Shown piece after piece: positions 1-5,540 of a stretch of 6,420 nucleotides of DNA (position 1 is its first letter; each line of letters begins with the position of its first letter). The translations under genes and the position numbers were made by a program. The notes beneath the pieces are model-generated. The model did no database searches, had not been told where the DNA came from, and saw only the letters and a program-made list of their open reading frames with translations. Origin of the DNA: DHVE2 group archaeon (GTDB taxonomy: Archaea; Thermoplasmatota; Thermoplasmata; Thermoplasmatales; Aciduliprofundaceae); contig JALULR010000086.1 of the NCBI GenBank assembly GCA_027056155.1, forward strand, positions 1 to 6,420, written 5' to 3'.

Positions 1-264
1 ATCAATAGGGTCCATAATCAAAGTCTTTTCAAATCCGCGGTCTATGAGCCCCGCTTCTTCTGTAAATATATTAAATGGCAGTTTTTCGCTCTTTATGTAC
101 TCAATTACCGCATTTTCTACAGATACGTCCATAAGTGATGATTGATGCCCGTATGCCCCCACAGAAACTTTTTTTGAAAGCTCTTTGTGCTCTTTTTGTA
201 TATTTTCATACTTATACATGGCTATTTTTGCTATCTCCTTAAGGGTGTCAATTATATCCTCCAT
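1..264 (-). CDS. Inositol monophosphatase / fructose-1,6-bisphosphatase family protein, N-terminal part (cut by window edge)
   Basis: Only the first 88 codons are inside the window and the frame stays open to base 1. The translation ends FTEEAG (residues 67-72) followed by LIMDPID (82-88). These are the Glu-Glu and Asp-Pro-Ile-Asp metal-binding motifs of the lithium-sensitive phosphatase superfamily; the usual Gly-Thr would come next, beyond the edge. Asp46 and Glu50 in the upstream helix match the conserved D...E pattern after the GAYG loop. Archaeal members dephosphorylate inositol-1-phosphate and often fructose-1,6-bisphosphate in the cytoplasm with Mg2+, and the substrate cannot be told from this half. 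ATG at 264 is the first start: an in-frame TAA lies at 304-306 with no other ATG, GTG or TTG between. GGTG at 279-282 is a weak, distant ribosome-binding site. It is divergent from the histidine kinase. Confidence 0.88.
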   Translation of the reverse strand, partial: MEDIIDTLKEIAKIAMYKYENIQKEHKELSKKVSVGAYGHQSSLMDVSVENAVIEYIKSEKLPFNIFTEEAGLIDRGFEKTLIMDPID

Positions 265-300
265 ACGTGTTGATGGTGCACCTTCTATTTGAGTTTTTGG

Positions 301-310
301 TTTTTATATC
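301..310 (-). promoter_or_regulatory. Probable TATA box for the inositol-phosphatase gene
   Basis: On the minus strand this reads GATATAAAAA, preceded by a purine-rich AAATAAAGA that could serve as the BRE. Its centre is about 42 bases before the ATG at 264. Initiation about 26 bases downstream would therefore leave a leader of roughly 15 bases, unlike the leaderless genes elsewhere in the window. Confidence 0.5.
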
Positions 311-365
311 TCTTTATTTTCAAGTTATTTTGATTATATGCCATTCTTGGGATTCATGAGGGAAG

Positions 366-374
366 TTTAATATA
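366..374 (+). promoter_or_regulatory. TATA box, leaderless promoter of the histidine kinase
   Basis: TTTAATATA is preceded by the purine-rich GGGAAG. Its centre is 28 bases before the ATG at 398, which puts the expected transcription start at or next to the A of the start codon. No Shine-Dalgarno sequence precedes the ATG. The identical nine bases occur 30 bases before the proposed alaX start, which supports both calls. Confidence 0.65.
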
Positions 375-397
375 CTTTAACAACTTAGATACATACA

Positions 398-1315
398 ATG
401 ACTGTAAATTCAGGCTCAGGAGGAGTATTAGTTTTTAAGAAGGTTGCGCAAGATATTGAGATTTTAGGTTCTATCCATTCCCTAACTTTATCAAAAGATG
501 AGCGGAAGTACATTGTGCATAAAGCAGGTGAAGATTCCCTGTTCATTTTTTACCACTCTTCTGGGGTTTACAGGTGCGGTGTGCGAGGTGAGATTATTGC
601 ATGTGTACCAATAACAGACATGCTTCAAGAGCTAGATAATGCGCATAAAGAATACAATGCATTGAAAACGAAGGTAGAGGACATGGAGAGCATATCTATG
701 CTAGTTATTCATGATGTGAAAAGTTACATACTCATATTAGATGGGCTCATCTCGCTTATGAACGAGGGTAGTGGCAGGGTAGACATAGAGACCATTGAAG
801 ATATGCAAAAGGTAGTTTCAAAAATCAAAGAACTGTTTAAGAAAGTAAGCTTGCTTACAATGGATAAAAATGCCATAAATAATGAAAAAATCAATATTGA
901 GAGCATGCTCACAAATATATTTTCAAATTTCAAGCTAAAGCTAGATGAGAAGAAAATAGAGTATACTATATATTGCGATGTAGAGAGCATATTTACAGAT
1001 ACGCTCATAGAAGAGGTTCTAGTAAATATAATTAATAATGCCATTGCCCATACCCCAGAGGGAGGTAATATTACTGTTGAATGCAGCAATAGAGAGAGTA
1101 AATACTTAATAAAAATTGCAGACACTGGCGCAGGTGTGCCAGATGACCTAAAAGAGCTCATTTTTGAGCAAATAAAGAACTCATCATCAAGATTTGGTAT
1201 GGGTTTGGGGCTGGCGGTAGCTAGGCATATAACGCATCTTCTTGGCGGGAAAATATGGGTAGAGGATAATGAGCCAAAAGGTTCAGTTTTTGTGGTTGAG
1301 CTTCCAGAGAAATGA
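398..1315 (+). CDS. Soluble sensor histidine kinase, orphan
   Basis: This 305-residue protein has no transmembrane segment or signal peptide, so it should act in the cytoplasm, autophosphorylating a histidine from ATP and passing the phosphate to a response regulator. Residues 1-75 form an N-terminal domain I do not recognise, possibly the sensor. Residues 76-98 (ELDNAHKEYNALKTKVEDME) look like a coiled-coil linker. The H-box follows with His105 in IHDVKSY, where the usual proline is tyrosine. The ATPase domain is complete: N-box with Asn210, Asn213 and Asn214 (VNIINNAIAH), G1 box ADTGAG (241-246), Phe256, and G2 box GMGLGL (267-272). The C-terminus GSVFVVELP is typical. No response regulator is encoded nearby, so its partner is elsewhere. 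The leaderless promoter at 366-374 supports the start. The family is certain; the signal sensed and pathway are unknown. Confidence 0.9.
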   Translation: MTVNSGSGGVLVFKKVAQDIEILGSIHSLTLSKDERKYIVHKAGEDSLFIFYHSSGVYRCGVRGEIIACVPITDMLQELDNAHKEYNALKTKVEDMESISMLVIHDVKSYILILDGLISLMNEGSGRVDIETIEDMQKVVSKIKELFKKVSLLTMDKNAINNEKINIESMLTNIFSNFKLKLDEKKIEYTIYCDVESIFTDTLIEEVLVNIINNAIAHTPEGGNITVECSNRESKYLIKIADTGAGVPDDLKELIFEQIKNSSSRFGMGLGLAVARHITHLLGGKIWVEDNEPKGSVFVVELPEK

Positions 1316-1322
1316 TTAAATC
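1310..1322 (+). promoter_or_regulatory. Putative leaderless promoter of trmI, overlapping the kinase stop codon
   Basis: The element GAAATGATTAAATCT contains a TATA-like ATTAAAT and overlaps the kinase stop codon (1313-1315). The G of GATTAAATC is exactly 30 bases before the trmI ATG. There is no Shine-Dalgarno sequence in the 28-base gap, so independent leaderless transcription explains the start better than coupling to the kinase. Nearly the same 15 bases precede the oxidoreductase GTG with the same spacing. Confidence 0.5.
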
Positions 1323-1343
1323 TCACGTTACAATCTTCCGCGC

Positions 1344-2057
1344 ATGTTTACTCTTATTGGCAAAAAGAAGAAATATGTTGCTTGGCAAAGTAATGGCATG
1401 TATGTAGTGGATAATCTTGCGGTGCTTAAATCTTTAAAAGAAGGCACGGTAAAGCTAGGCTTGGAGGATTATATTGTTGTAAAAAGTAACCTCCATGATT
1501 ATATGAGCACCATCTCGAGAAAGGCGCAGATAGTTAGCTTGAAAGATGCAGCTTATATTATTTTGCGGTGCGGGATTCGTGCAGGAAGCCGTGTGGTAGA
1601 AGGTGGCGTGGGCTCTGGCTCGCTAACTACCGCACTCCTTTATTACACTTATCCTAACGGTCATGTTTATACATACGACCTTCGGCAGGACCACATTGAT
1701 TTTGCGGTAAATAATATTAGGCGATTGGAGCACAGGCACTGGGAAATTAAGCACGGTGATGTGCGAAAAGATGTTAAAGAGCGGGACTTAGATGCATTTA
1801 TTGTGGATATTCCCGACCCTTGGAACGCTGTGGCCATGGCAAAAACATCGCTATCTTTTGGTGGCTGCTTTTCAGCGTATGTGCCTACTTTTAATCAGAT
1901 GGAGAAAGTTTACAAAGAATTGGAGCGCAAGGGGTTTGTGGAGATAGAAGCATGCGAGATTATGATGCGCGGTATGCATGTGGGTGCGCTGGGTTCAAGG
2001 CCAGATAATGTGGAGATGCCTCACACTGGGTACTTGGTGTTTGGGCGAAAAGTATGA
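1344..2057 (+). CDS. trmI: tRNA (adenine-N1)-methyltransferase, TrmI family (A57/A58)
   Basis: The 237-residue protein is a class I SAM-dependent methyltransferase that makes 1-methyladenosine in the T-loop of tRNAs. Archaeal enzymes act at position 58 and often also at 57, where m1A leads to 1-methylinosine; they work as homotetramers. Residues 1-75 are the N-terminal domain that precedes the Rossmann fold in the family. SAM-binding motif I is VVEGGVGSGSLT (84-95), close to the family's E-A-G-x-G-S-G. Asp112 ends the second strand (YTYDLR). The signature DIPDPW is at 155-160, and the C-terminal signature RPDNVEMPHTGYL is at 219-231. Length is close to that expected for archaeal TrmI. The ATG is supported by the TATA-like element 30 bases upstream. 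The gene is complete and I see nothing unusual in it. Confidence 0.93.
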   Translation: MFTLIGKKKKYVAWQSNGMYVVDNLAVLKSLKEGTVKLGLEDYIVVKSNLHDYMSTISRKAQIVSLKDAAYIILRCGIRAGSRVVEGGVGSGSLTTALLYYTYPNGHVYTYDLRQDHIDFAVNNIRRLEHRHWEIKHGDVRKDVKERDLDAFIVDIPDPWNAVAMAKTSLSFGGCFSAYVPTFNQMEKVYKELERKGFVEIEACEIMMRGMHVGALGSRPDNVEMPHTGYLVFGRKV

Positions 2058-2077
2058 GATAAGTCAAACACAAAGAT

Positions 2078-2086
2078 TTTAATGTT
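2078..2086 (+). promoter_or_regulatory. Putative TATA box of xpd
   Basis: TTTAATGTT resembles the TTTAATATA boxes of the kinase and alaX. Its centre lies about 24 bases before the GTG at 2105 but only about 15 before the TTG at 2096. The spacing therefore favours the GTG as the start of a leaderless message. Confidence 0.4.
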
Positions 2087-2091
2087 TATTC

Positions 2092-2097
2092 TTTTTT
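2092..2097 (+). terminator. Possible T-run terminator of trmI
   Basis: Six consecutive T residues lie 35 bases after the trmI stop and just before the presumed xpd transcription start. Archaeal RNA polymerase terminates at such U-runs without a hairpin, so transcripts from upstream could end here. This is a weak, composition-based call. Confidence 0.3.
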
Positions 2098-2104
2098 GTT
2101 ATCT

Positions 2105-3967
2105 GTGCAGTTTCCATATAAAATAAGGCCGCAGCAAGTCGAGATGATAAATGATATTGAGAGCATATTGAGCGAGGGTGGGCATATTGTACTAGAAGCT
2201 CCCACGGGCTTTGGAAAGACCATTACGGCGCTATATCCGGCGGTAAATTACGCGTTAAAGCATGATCTGAAAATTCTTTACTTAGTGCGCACAAACTCGC
2301 AAGAGCATAAGGTCATTGAAGAATCTAAAAAGTTAGGTGTTTTCGCCGTAGGTTTGCAAGGTCGAGGTCACATGTGCCCGCTTGCCATAGAGCGTGAAGA
2401 TATTAGTATGGGTACCGCGGAAGAACTATCCCTTATTTGCAGTAAGTTAAAGAAAGAGGTCATCGAGGGCAACGAGAATGCATGCCCATATTTTTCTAAT
2501 TATATTGAAAATGGAGAGCAAATAAGAGATTATATCAAAGAGGTGCACACATCGGAAGAGATTATAAATGTTGCATTAAAAAATAAGGTTTGCGCGTACG
2601 AGGCGGTAAAAGACCTGCTAAAAGATGCGGTTGTTATTACCTTACCTTACATATATTTTCTATTGCCTTTTTTGCGGAGCATGCTTCTGGAGCGTGCGGG
2701 AGTGGTGTTAAGGGACTTGATTGTAATTGTAGATGAAGCTCATAATTTTCCAGAGTTTGCCAGAGCGCTAAAAAGTGATGAGCTGAGTGAGAGAGCGATA
2801 GAGTACATGGAGCGAGAATGCATGGAGTACGGGAATCATGCTGTTTTAGATGTCCCTTGCGTAGATGTTGCCGAGTATATCCGGGAAGCGATTTATCGCG
2901 TTGGCAAGTATGCTGGCGATGAGGAAGAGGGCGTGATACCGCAGTATGCTTTTGAAGACGAACTTGCAGGGCTAATGGGGATCTCACCAAATGATGTACC
3001 GCGGCTTGGCATGGCTTTTGTTAGGTACGGAGAGAGCATACGCGAAGATAAGCTATCACACAGAAAATTACCGCGCTCTTATATCTATCATGTTGGCAAT
3101 TTCTTGCTGGGTTGGAAAGAGTCTTATTCGTACGAGTATGTCCACCTTGTCAAGTTGGGCGACAATCCCAAAATTGAGATATTTTGCTTGGACCCCTCGA
3201 GCATAACAGAGATTGTGCGCAATGCCCATGCCTCGATTCATATGTCTGGCACTTTATCTTTGCGGGATTATAGGTATCTGTTAGACTTGCCAGAATCCAC
3301 AATGCTAAAAAGATATAGCTCACCATTTCCAAGGGAGCATCTCAAAGTGTTATATGTAGACGACGTGACTACCAGGTATGAGGAGCTAAAAGAAAATATA
3401 CCTCGTCTTGCAAGATATGTTGAGAATATAGCAAGCATTGGTAGAAGCACCGCAGTGTTCTTTCCTTCGTATAGCTTGCTAAAAGAGGTTGAAAAACTTG
3501 TTTCTTTTAGCCCAATTATTGAAGAGCATGGAATGCGACAGCGTGATTTAGCACATAGGCTAGAGCAATTTAGAGAGCGTGGAGGAGTACTATTTTCAGT
3601 GTTTGGCGGAAAGCTATCAGAAGGATTGGATTTTCCCGGAGAGCAGCTGGAGCTTGTGATTATTGTTGGCATACCCTACCCCAAGCCTACTGCAAGGATT
3701 AAAATGCTTCAGAAGTACTATCAATACAAGTTTGGAAATGGCTGGGAGCTTACATACAAAGTTCCAGCATCTATCAAGATGCGTCAGGCAATTGGGCGTC
3801 TTATTAGAAGTGAAGATGATGTGGGTGTAGCAGTAATATTGGATAAGCGAGCTCCAACATTCTTGGATAGCATTTATATGTCTTTATCAAAAACACCTTG
3901 CGAAGATATAAAGCAATTTTTCAACCAAAGAACGATAAGAAAAAGGGGAGGAGGGGCGTCATCGTGA
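2105..3967 (+). CDS. xpd: XPD/Rad3-family 5'-3' DNA helicase with iron-sulfur cluster
   Basis: This is a complete SF2 helicase of 620 residues from the GTG start, the archaeal counterpart of the TFIIH helicase XPD, which unwinds DNA 5' to 3' in repair. An alternative TTG at 2096 adds three residues; the TATA spacing favours the GTG. Motifs in order (GTG numbering): Walker A APTGFGKT (32-39); the four 4Fe-4S cysteines Cys91, Cys112, Cys127 and Cys163 of the damage-verifying domain; Walker B/DEAH (210-213); a long Arch region (about 225-330); MSGTL (380-384); SEGLDFPG (505-512); and motif VI QAIGRLIR (561-568). Every catalytic motif and all four cluster ligands are present. The C-terminus ends in a basic, glycine-rich tail. 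The gene is monocistronic by appearance and converges on the FAD oxidoreductase. Confidence 0.95.
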   Translation: MQFPYKIRPQQVEMINDIESILSEGGHIVLEAPTGFGKTITALYPAVNYALKHDLKILYLVRTNSQEHKVIEESKKLGVFAVGLQGRGHMCPLAIEREDISMGTAEELSLICSKLKKEVIEGNENACPYFSNYIENGEQIRDYIKEVHTSEEIINVALKNKVCAYEAVKDLLKDAVVITLPYIYFLLPFLRSMLLERAGVVLRDLIVIVDEAHNFPEFARALKSDELSERAIEYMERECMEYGNHAVLDVPCVDVAEYIREAIYRVGKYAGDEEEGVIPQYAFEDELAGLMGISPNDVPRLGMAFVRYGESIREDKLSHRKLPRSYIYHVGNFLLGWKESYSYEYVHLVKLGDNPKIEIFCLDPSSITEIVRNAHASIHMSGTLSLRDYRYLLDLPESTMLKRYSSPFPREHLKVLYVDDVTTRYEELKENIPRLARYVENIASIGRSTAVFFPSYSLLKEVEKLVSFSPIIEEHGMRQRDLAHRLEQFRERGGVLFSVFGGKLSEGLDFPGEQLELVIIVGIPYPKPTARIKMLQKYYQYKFGNGWELTYKVPASIKMRQAIGRLIRSEDDVGVAVILDKRAPTFLDSIYMSLSKTPCEDIKQFFNQRTIRKRGGGASS

Positions 3968-3984
3968 TACATGATTAGTGATTG

Positions 3985-4004
3985 TTTGTATACATATCGT
4001 ATAC
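3985..4004 (+). repeat. Palindromic operator-like element, copy 1 (TTTGTATACATATCGTATAC)
   Basis: Two GTATAC hexamers start 11 bases apart, about one helical turn. The 20-mer matches the minus-strand element at 5454-5435 in 19 of 20 positions. Since the motif is itself nearly palindromic, a dimeric DNA-binding protein is the natural reader. A second, shorter palindrome follows immediately. Confidence 0.65.
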
Positions 4005-4007
4005 CTA

Positions 4008-4021
4008 TGTATGGATATACA
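4008..4021. repeat. Second palindrome, TGTAT-GGAT-ATACA
   Basis: Perfect five-base arms (TGTAT/ATACA) surround a four-base centre. Its half-sites match the outer part of the neighbouring GTATAC element. The centres of the two palindromes are about 18.5 bases apart, consistent with a tandem operator. It lies about 19 bases downstream of the centre of a minus-strand TATA box. Confidence 0.5.
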
Positions 4022-4029
4022 ATAATCGT

Positions 4030-4037
4030 ATATAAAG
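4030..4037 (-). promoter_or_regulatory. Strong TATA-like box, probably for an antisense or noncoding transcript
   Basis: On the minus strand the context GGAAAGCTTTATATACG is close to a consensus archaeal BRE plus TATA (purine-A-A-A then TTTATATA). Initiation would be expected near 4007, giving an RNA running antisense into the last part of xpd. No credible start codon sits at that point; the first ATG (3995) opens only six codons. The plus strand also reads TATATAAA here but with a poorer BRE and no gene downstream. Confidence 0.4.
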
Positions 4038-4045
4038 CTTTCCCA

Positions 4046-4050
4046 TTTTT
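4046..4050 (+). terminator. Possible T-run terminator of xpd
   Basis: Five consecutive T residues follow CCCA about 80 bases after the xpd stop codon. This is the best T-run in the convergent gap on the plus strand. It is short and the call is tentative. Confidence 0.25.
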
Positions 4051-4113
4051 GTGCATGTCCAACGAGTCACTAGTCGCGCGTGTAAATAATATGATATAAT
4101 AATGTAAACGCAA

Positions 4114-5283
4114 TTAATTAATAATTTCTATTTTCATGTTCTCGGTAGGTTCGATTGGCGGTATTTGTATTGTGAAGAAATCTGTGGGTGTTTTCCGAGT
4201 CACATTTTTCTCTACGTTGCCAACTCTTATTTTTATGCTCTTGCTGGGCTTATCTAATTTTAGTATTAGTGGCATCTTTTCTCTGCCGCTAACGAGCTGA
4301 GGTACTGCAAAAATTATGCCTTTTTCACAGAGCAATCTATCATATTTCTCTCTCACAAGTTTACCTTCGCTGTGCATCGCCGCATTTTTTCCAGCAATTT
4401 TTCCAAATAAAATATCCGTCTCGGGGGCGTAGCTGCCTGTTAGTATGCACCCCGCTGAGAATATACCCTCTATGGACGTTTCTAGTAATTCATTTACAAC
4501 CGGCCCTTTTGTTGCAGGGTCCATTATTGCTCCAAGCTTTAGCAAGTTTTTTGTGTTTGGTACTAACCCCGCGGCAATTACCACGGTGTCGCATTTTATA
4601 CTATCCTCCTGTATTAGTGTGCCATCGTACATGCTGCCAATCAAAACCTCTTCAACACGGCCATTTCCTCTTATCTCAGTTACAGTTTTATCAAGATAAA
4701 AAGGTATGCCCTCTATGATTTTAACTCTGTCCAAGTTCTCTTTTATGATATTTTTTGGAGCATATACCCCTGCGATTTCAATTCCATAGTTAGATAGCAA
4801 TTTTGCAATCTTCCTAGCTCTCGCCCCATTGCCGATTATTATGACTTTGCTACCAATCGAGCGCTCATAATTCTTTAGCAGGGTTAGCGCAGTGTCCGCG
4901 GTAAATACGCCGGATACTCTATCTCCCGTTATGTTTAACATAAATCTTGTTTTGTCCTTGCAGCCGGTAGCGAAAACTATACTTTTTGCAGTAATTTTTT
5001 CAACACCAGTATCTATATCAAAAACATCTTCCTTTTTAATTGATTCCACATGCCTTCCAAAGAAAATATCTACGTTTGATGCACTTGTTTTTTCAATGTA
5101 ATAATTAACAATATCAGAAATACTACTTTTGCATTCTTCCTCTTCCTTAAGCCCCTCAATGGCTGTTCTGCCTCCCAAAACTTCACTTCTCTCAATTACT
5201 GCCACATTATCTGTATGCTTACGAGCTTCCACAGCGGCGGCAAGCCCTGCGAGCCCACCACCGATTACTACTACGCTGTACAC
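4114..5283 (-). CDS. FAD/NAD(P)-dependent oxidoreductase of the type linked to anaerobic glycerol-3-phosphate dehydrogenases
   Basis: The 389-residue protein is a two-dinucleotide-fold flavoprotein without the CxxC disulfide of thioredoxin reductase. FAD binds at VVIGGGLAGLAAA (5-17). ATGCKDKTRFMLNITGDR (105-122) followed by GVFTADTA is the hallmark of the family that accompanies GlpA-like dehydrogenases in bacteria such as Thermotoga. The second fold begins IIIGNGARAR (148-157), where the usual last glycine of GxGxxG is alanine. ETSIEGIFSAGCI (268-280) is the second FAD contact. The C-terminal piece (321-377), starting GIIFAVPQ, matches the family's beta-rich end, so the gene is complete. 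No GlpA or small cysteine-rich partner (DUF1667 type) is adjacent, so the electron donor is open. The GTG start follows an in-frame TAA (5290-5292); it has no Shine-Dalgarno but a TATA-like box 26 bases upstream. Confidence 0.82.
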   Translation of the reverse strand: MYSVVVIGGGLAGLAAAVEARKHTDNVAVIERSEVLGGRTAIEGLKEEEECKSSISDIVNYYIEKTSASNVDIFFGRHVESIKKEDVFDIDTGVEKITAKSIVFATGCKDKTRFMLNITGDRVSGVFTADTALTLLKNYERSIGSKVIIIGNGARARKIAKLLSNYGIEIAGVYAPKNIIKENLDRVKIIEGIPFYLDKTVTEIRGNGRVEEVLIGSMYDGTLIQEDSIKCDTVVIAAGLVPNTKNLLKLGAIMDPATKGPVVNELLETSIEGIFSAGCILTGSYAPETDILFGKIAGKNAAMHSEGKLVREKYDRLLCEKGIIFAVPQLVSGREKMPLILKLDKPSKSIKIRVGNVEKNVTRKTPTDFFTIQIPPIEPTENMKIEIIN

Positions 5284-5304
5284 AGGGAGTTAATGATCTT
5301 CAAA

Positions 5305-5319
5305 GATATAATCATTTCC
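5305..5319 (-). promoter_or_regulatory. Putative leaderless promoter of the FAD oxidoreductase
   Basis: The minus strand reads GAAATGATTATATCT, differing at one position from the GAAATGATTAAATCT before trmI. The G of GATTATATC is 30 bases before the GTG at 5283, the same spacing as at trmI. This suggests the oxidoreductase can be transcribed on its own as well as with the small upstream ORF. Confidence 0.5.
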
Positions 5320-5433
5320 TTATTCCTCTGTATACAGCACTATTTCCTTACCACCTACAGATATGGCAAGGTAGTTTGGGGCGTGGACTATTTCCATTCC
5401 CGACTCTTCCAGATGGTATATTCTCTCACTCAT
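5320..5433 (-). CDS. Small ORF of 37 codons, unknown function
   Basis: The ORF begins MSERIYHLEESGMEIVHAPN and ends GGKEIVLYTEE. I do not recognise it. The composition is balanced, acidic and protein-like, with alternating hydrophobic residues in the second half (YLAISVGGKEIVLY) that would suit a beta-hairpin. It has no cysteine and no membrane segment. The ATG at 5433 lies 29-30 bases downstream of a TATA box (5459-5466), the spacing seen for the other leaderless genes, and the palindrome at 5433-5453 overlaps its first base. It stops 36 bases before the oxidoreductase GTG and would be cotranscribed with it. It could be a real small protein, a leader peptide or a remnant of a larger gene. 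The promoter is the main support. Confidence 0.5.
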   Translation of the reverse strand: MSERIYHLEESGMEIVHAPNYLAISVGGKEIVLYTEE

Positions 5434-5453
5434 TGTATACAATATGTATACAA
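5433..5453 (-). promoter_or_regulatory. Palindromic operator between TATA box and small-ORF start (copy 2)
   Basis: Arms TTGTATAC and GTATACAA (eight bases each, perfect) surround five bases. The two GTATAC hexamers start 11 bases apart, as in the copy at 3985-4004. The element occupies the space between the TATA box and the start codon, so a bound protein would block RNA polymerase. This is the usual layout of a repressor-controlled archaeal promoter. Confidence 0.65.
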
Positions 5454-5458
5454 AGCCC

Positions 5459-5466
5459 TATTTAAG
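5459..5466 (-). promoter_or_regulatory. TATA box for the small ORF / oxidoreductase unit
   Basis: The minus strand reads CTTAAATA in the context ACACTTAAATAGGG. Its centre is 29-30 bases before the ATG at 5433 and about 19.5 bases before the centre of the palindromic operator. It is divergent from the alaX promoter. Confidence 0.55.
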
Positions 5467-5510
5467 TGTTTGCATGAAAATACCATTGTTCTTCCAATAC
5501 ATGGGAAAAA

Positions 5511-5519
5511 TTTAATATA
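5511..5519 (+). promoter_or_regulatory. TATA box, leaderless promoter of alaX
   Basis: TTTAATATA is identical to the box before the histidine kinase and follows a purine-rich GGGAAAAA. Its centre is 26 bases before the ATG at 5541. The longer ORF start at 5520 directly abuts the box and could not lie on the transcript, so the box decides the start. Confidence 0.7.
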
Positions 5520-5540
5520 ATGACCATGGCATACCTCTCT

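Larger units (their letters stand above)
3968..4113. other. Convergent intergenic region rich in palindromes, no convincing gene
   Basis: This 146-base AT-rich gap lies between the stop codons of xpd and the oxidoreductase. It holds two palindromic elements, a strong TATA-like sequence readable on both strands and a short T-run. The ORFs inside it are tiny or are antisense shadows of xpd. A convergent gap normally needs only terminators, so promoter and operator-like sequences here are unexpected. Confidence 0.7.

Noticed and set aside
961..966. Isolated GTATAC hexamers at 961 and 5330 as further operator copies
   Set aside because: Neither has the second GTATAC 11 bases away, and both are inside coding sequence away from a TATA box.
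724..1326. 200-codon minus-strand ORF inside the histidine kinase
   Set aside because: It is a serine/phenylalanine-rich shadow of the kinase reading frame, with no promoter and no recognisable domain.
686..3040. Recurring GAGAGCAT(A/G) nine-mers (near 686, 900, 983, 2159, 3031)
   Set aside because: They are in coding frames and encode Glu-Ser-Ile/Met with preferred codons; position and orientation follow the genes, so codon usage explains them better than a DNA signal.
3268..3672. 134-codon minus-strand ORF inside xpd
   Set aside because: It is a low-complexity, serine-rich shadow that lies fully within helicase motifs conserved on the plus strand.
4051..4099. Tiny plus-strand ORFs (12 and 14 codons) after the TATATAAA at 4030
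   Set aside because: They are too short, lack a Shine-Dalgarno sequence, and the distance from the TATA box does not fit a leaderless start well.
3874..4113. 79-codon minus-strand ORF across the convergent gap and the end of xpd, and its 32-codon core starting at 3972
   Set aside because: It overlaps the well-supported xpd C-terminus antisense, has an unlikely composition (runs of Pro, Tyr and Ile) and its start does not fit the TATA box at 4030-4037. A noncoding RNA is the better reading if anything is transcribed.
3985..5454. The inverted 20-mers as terminal repeats of a transposon
   Set aside because: There is no transposase or matching target-site duplication (flanks ATTG and GCCC differ), and one copy lies precisely between a TATA box and a start codon, which fits an operator better.
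5215..5520. 101-codon plus-strand ORF over the divergent promoter region
   Set aside because: It runs antisense to the oxidoreductase start and the small ORF and crosses both divergent promoters. Its composition is not protein-like, and the minus-strand ORFs explain the region better.
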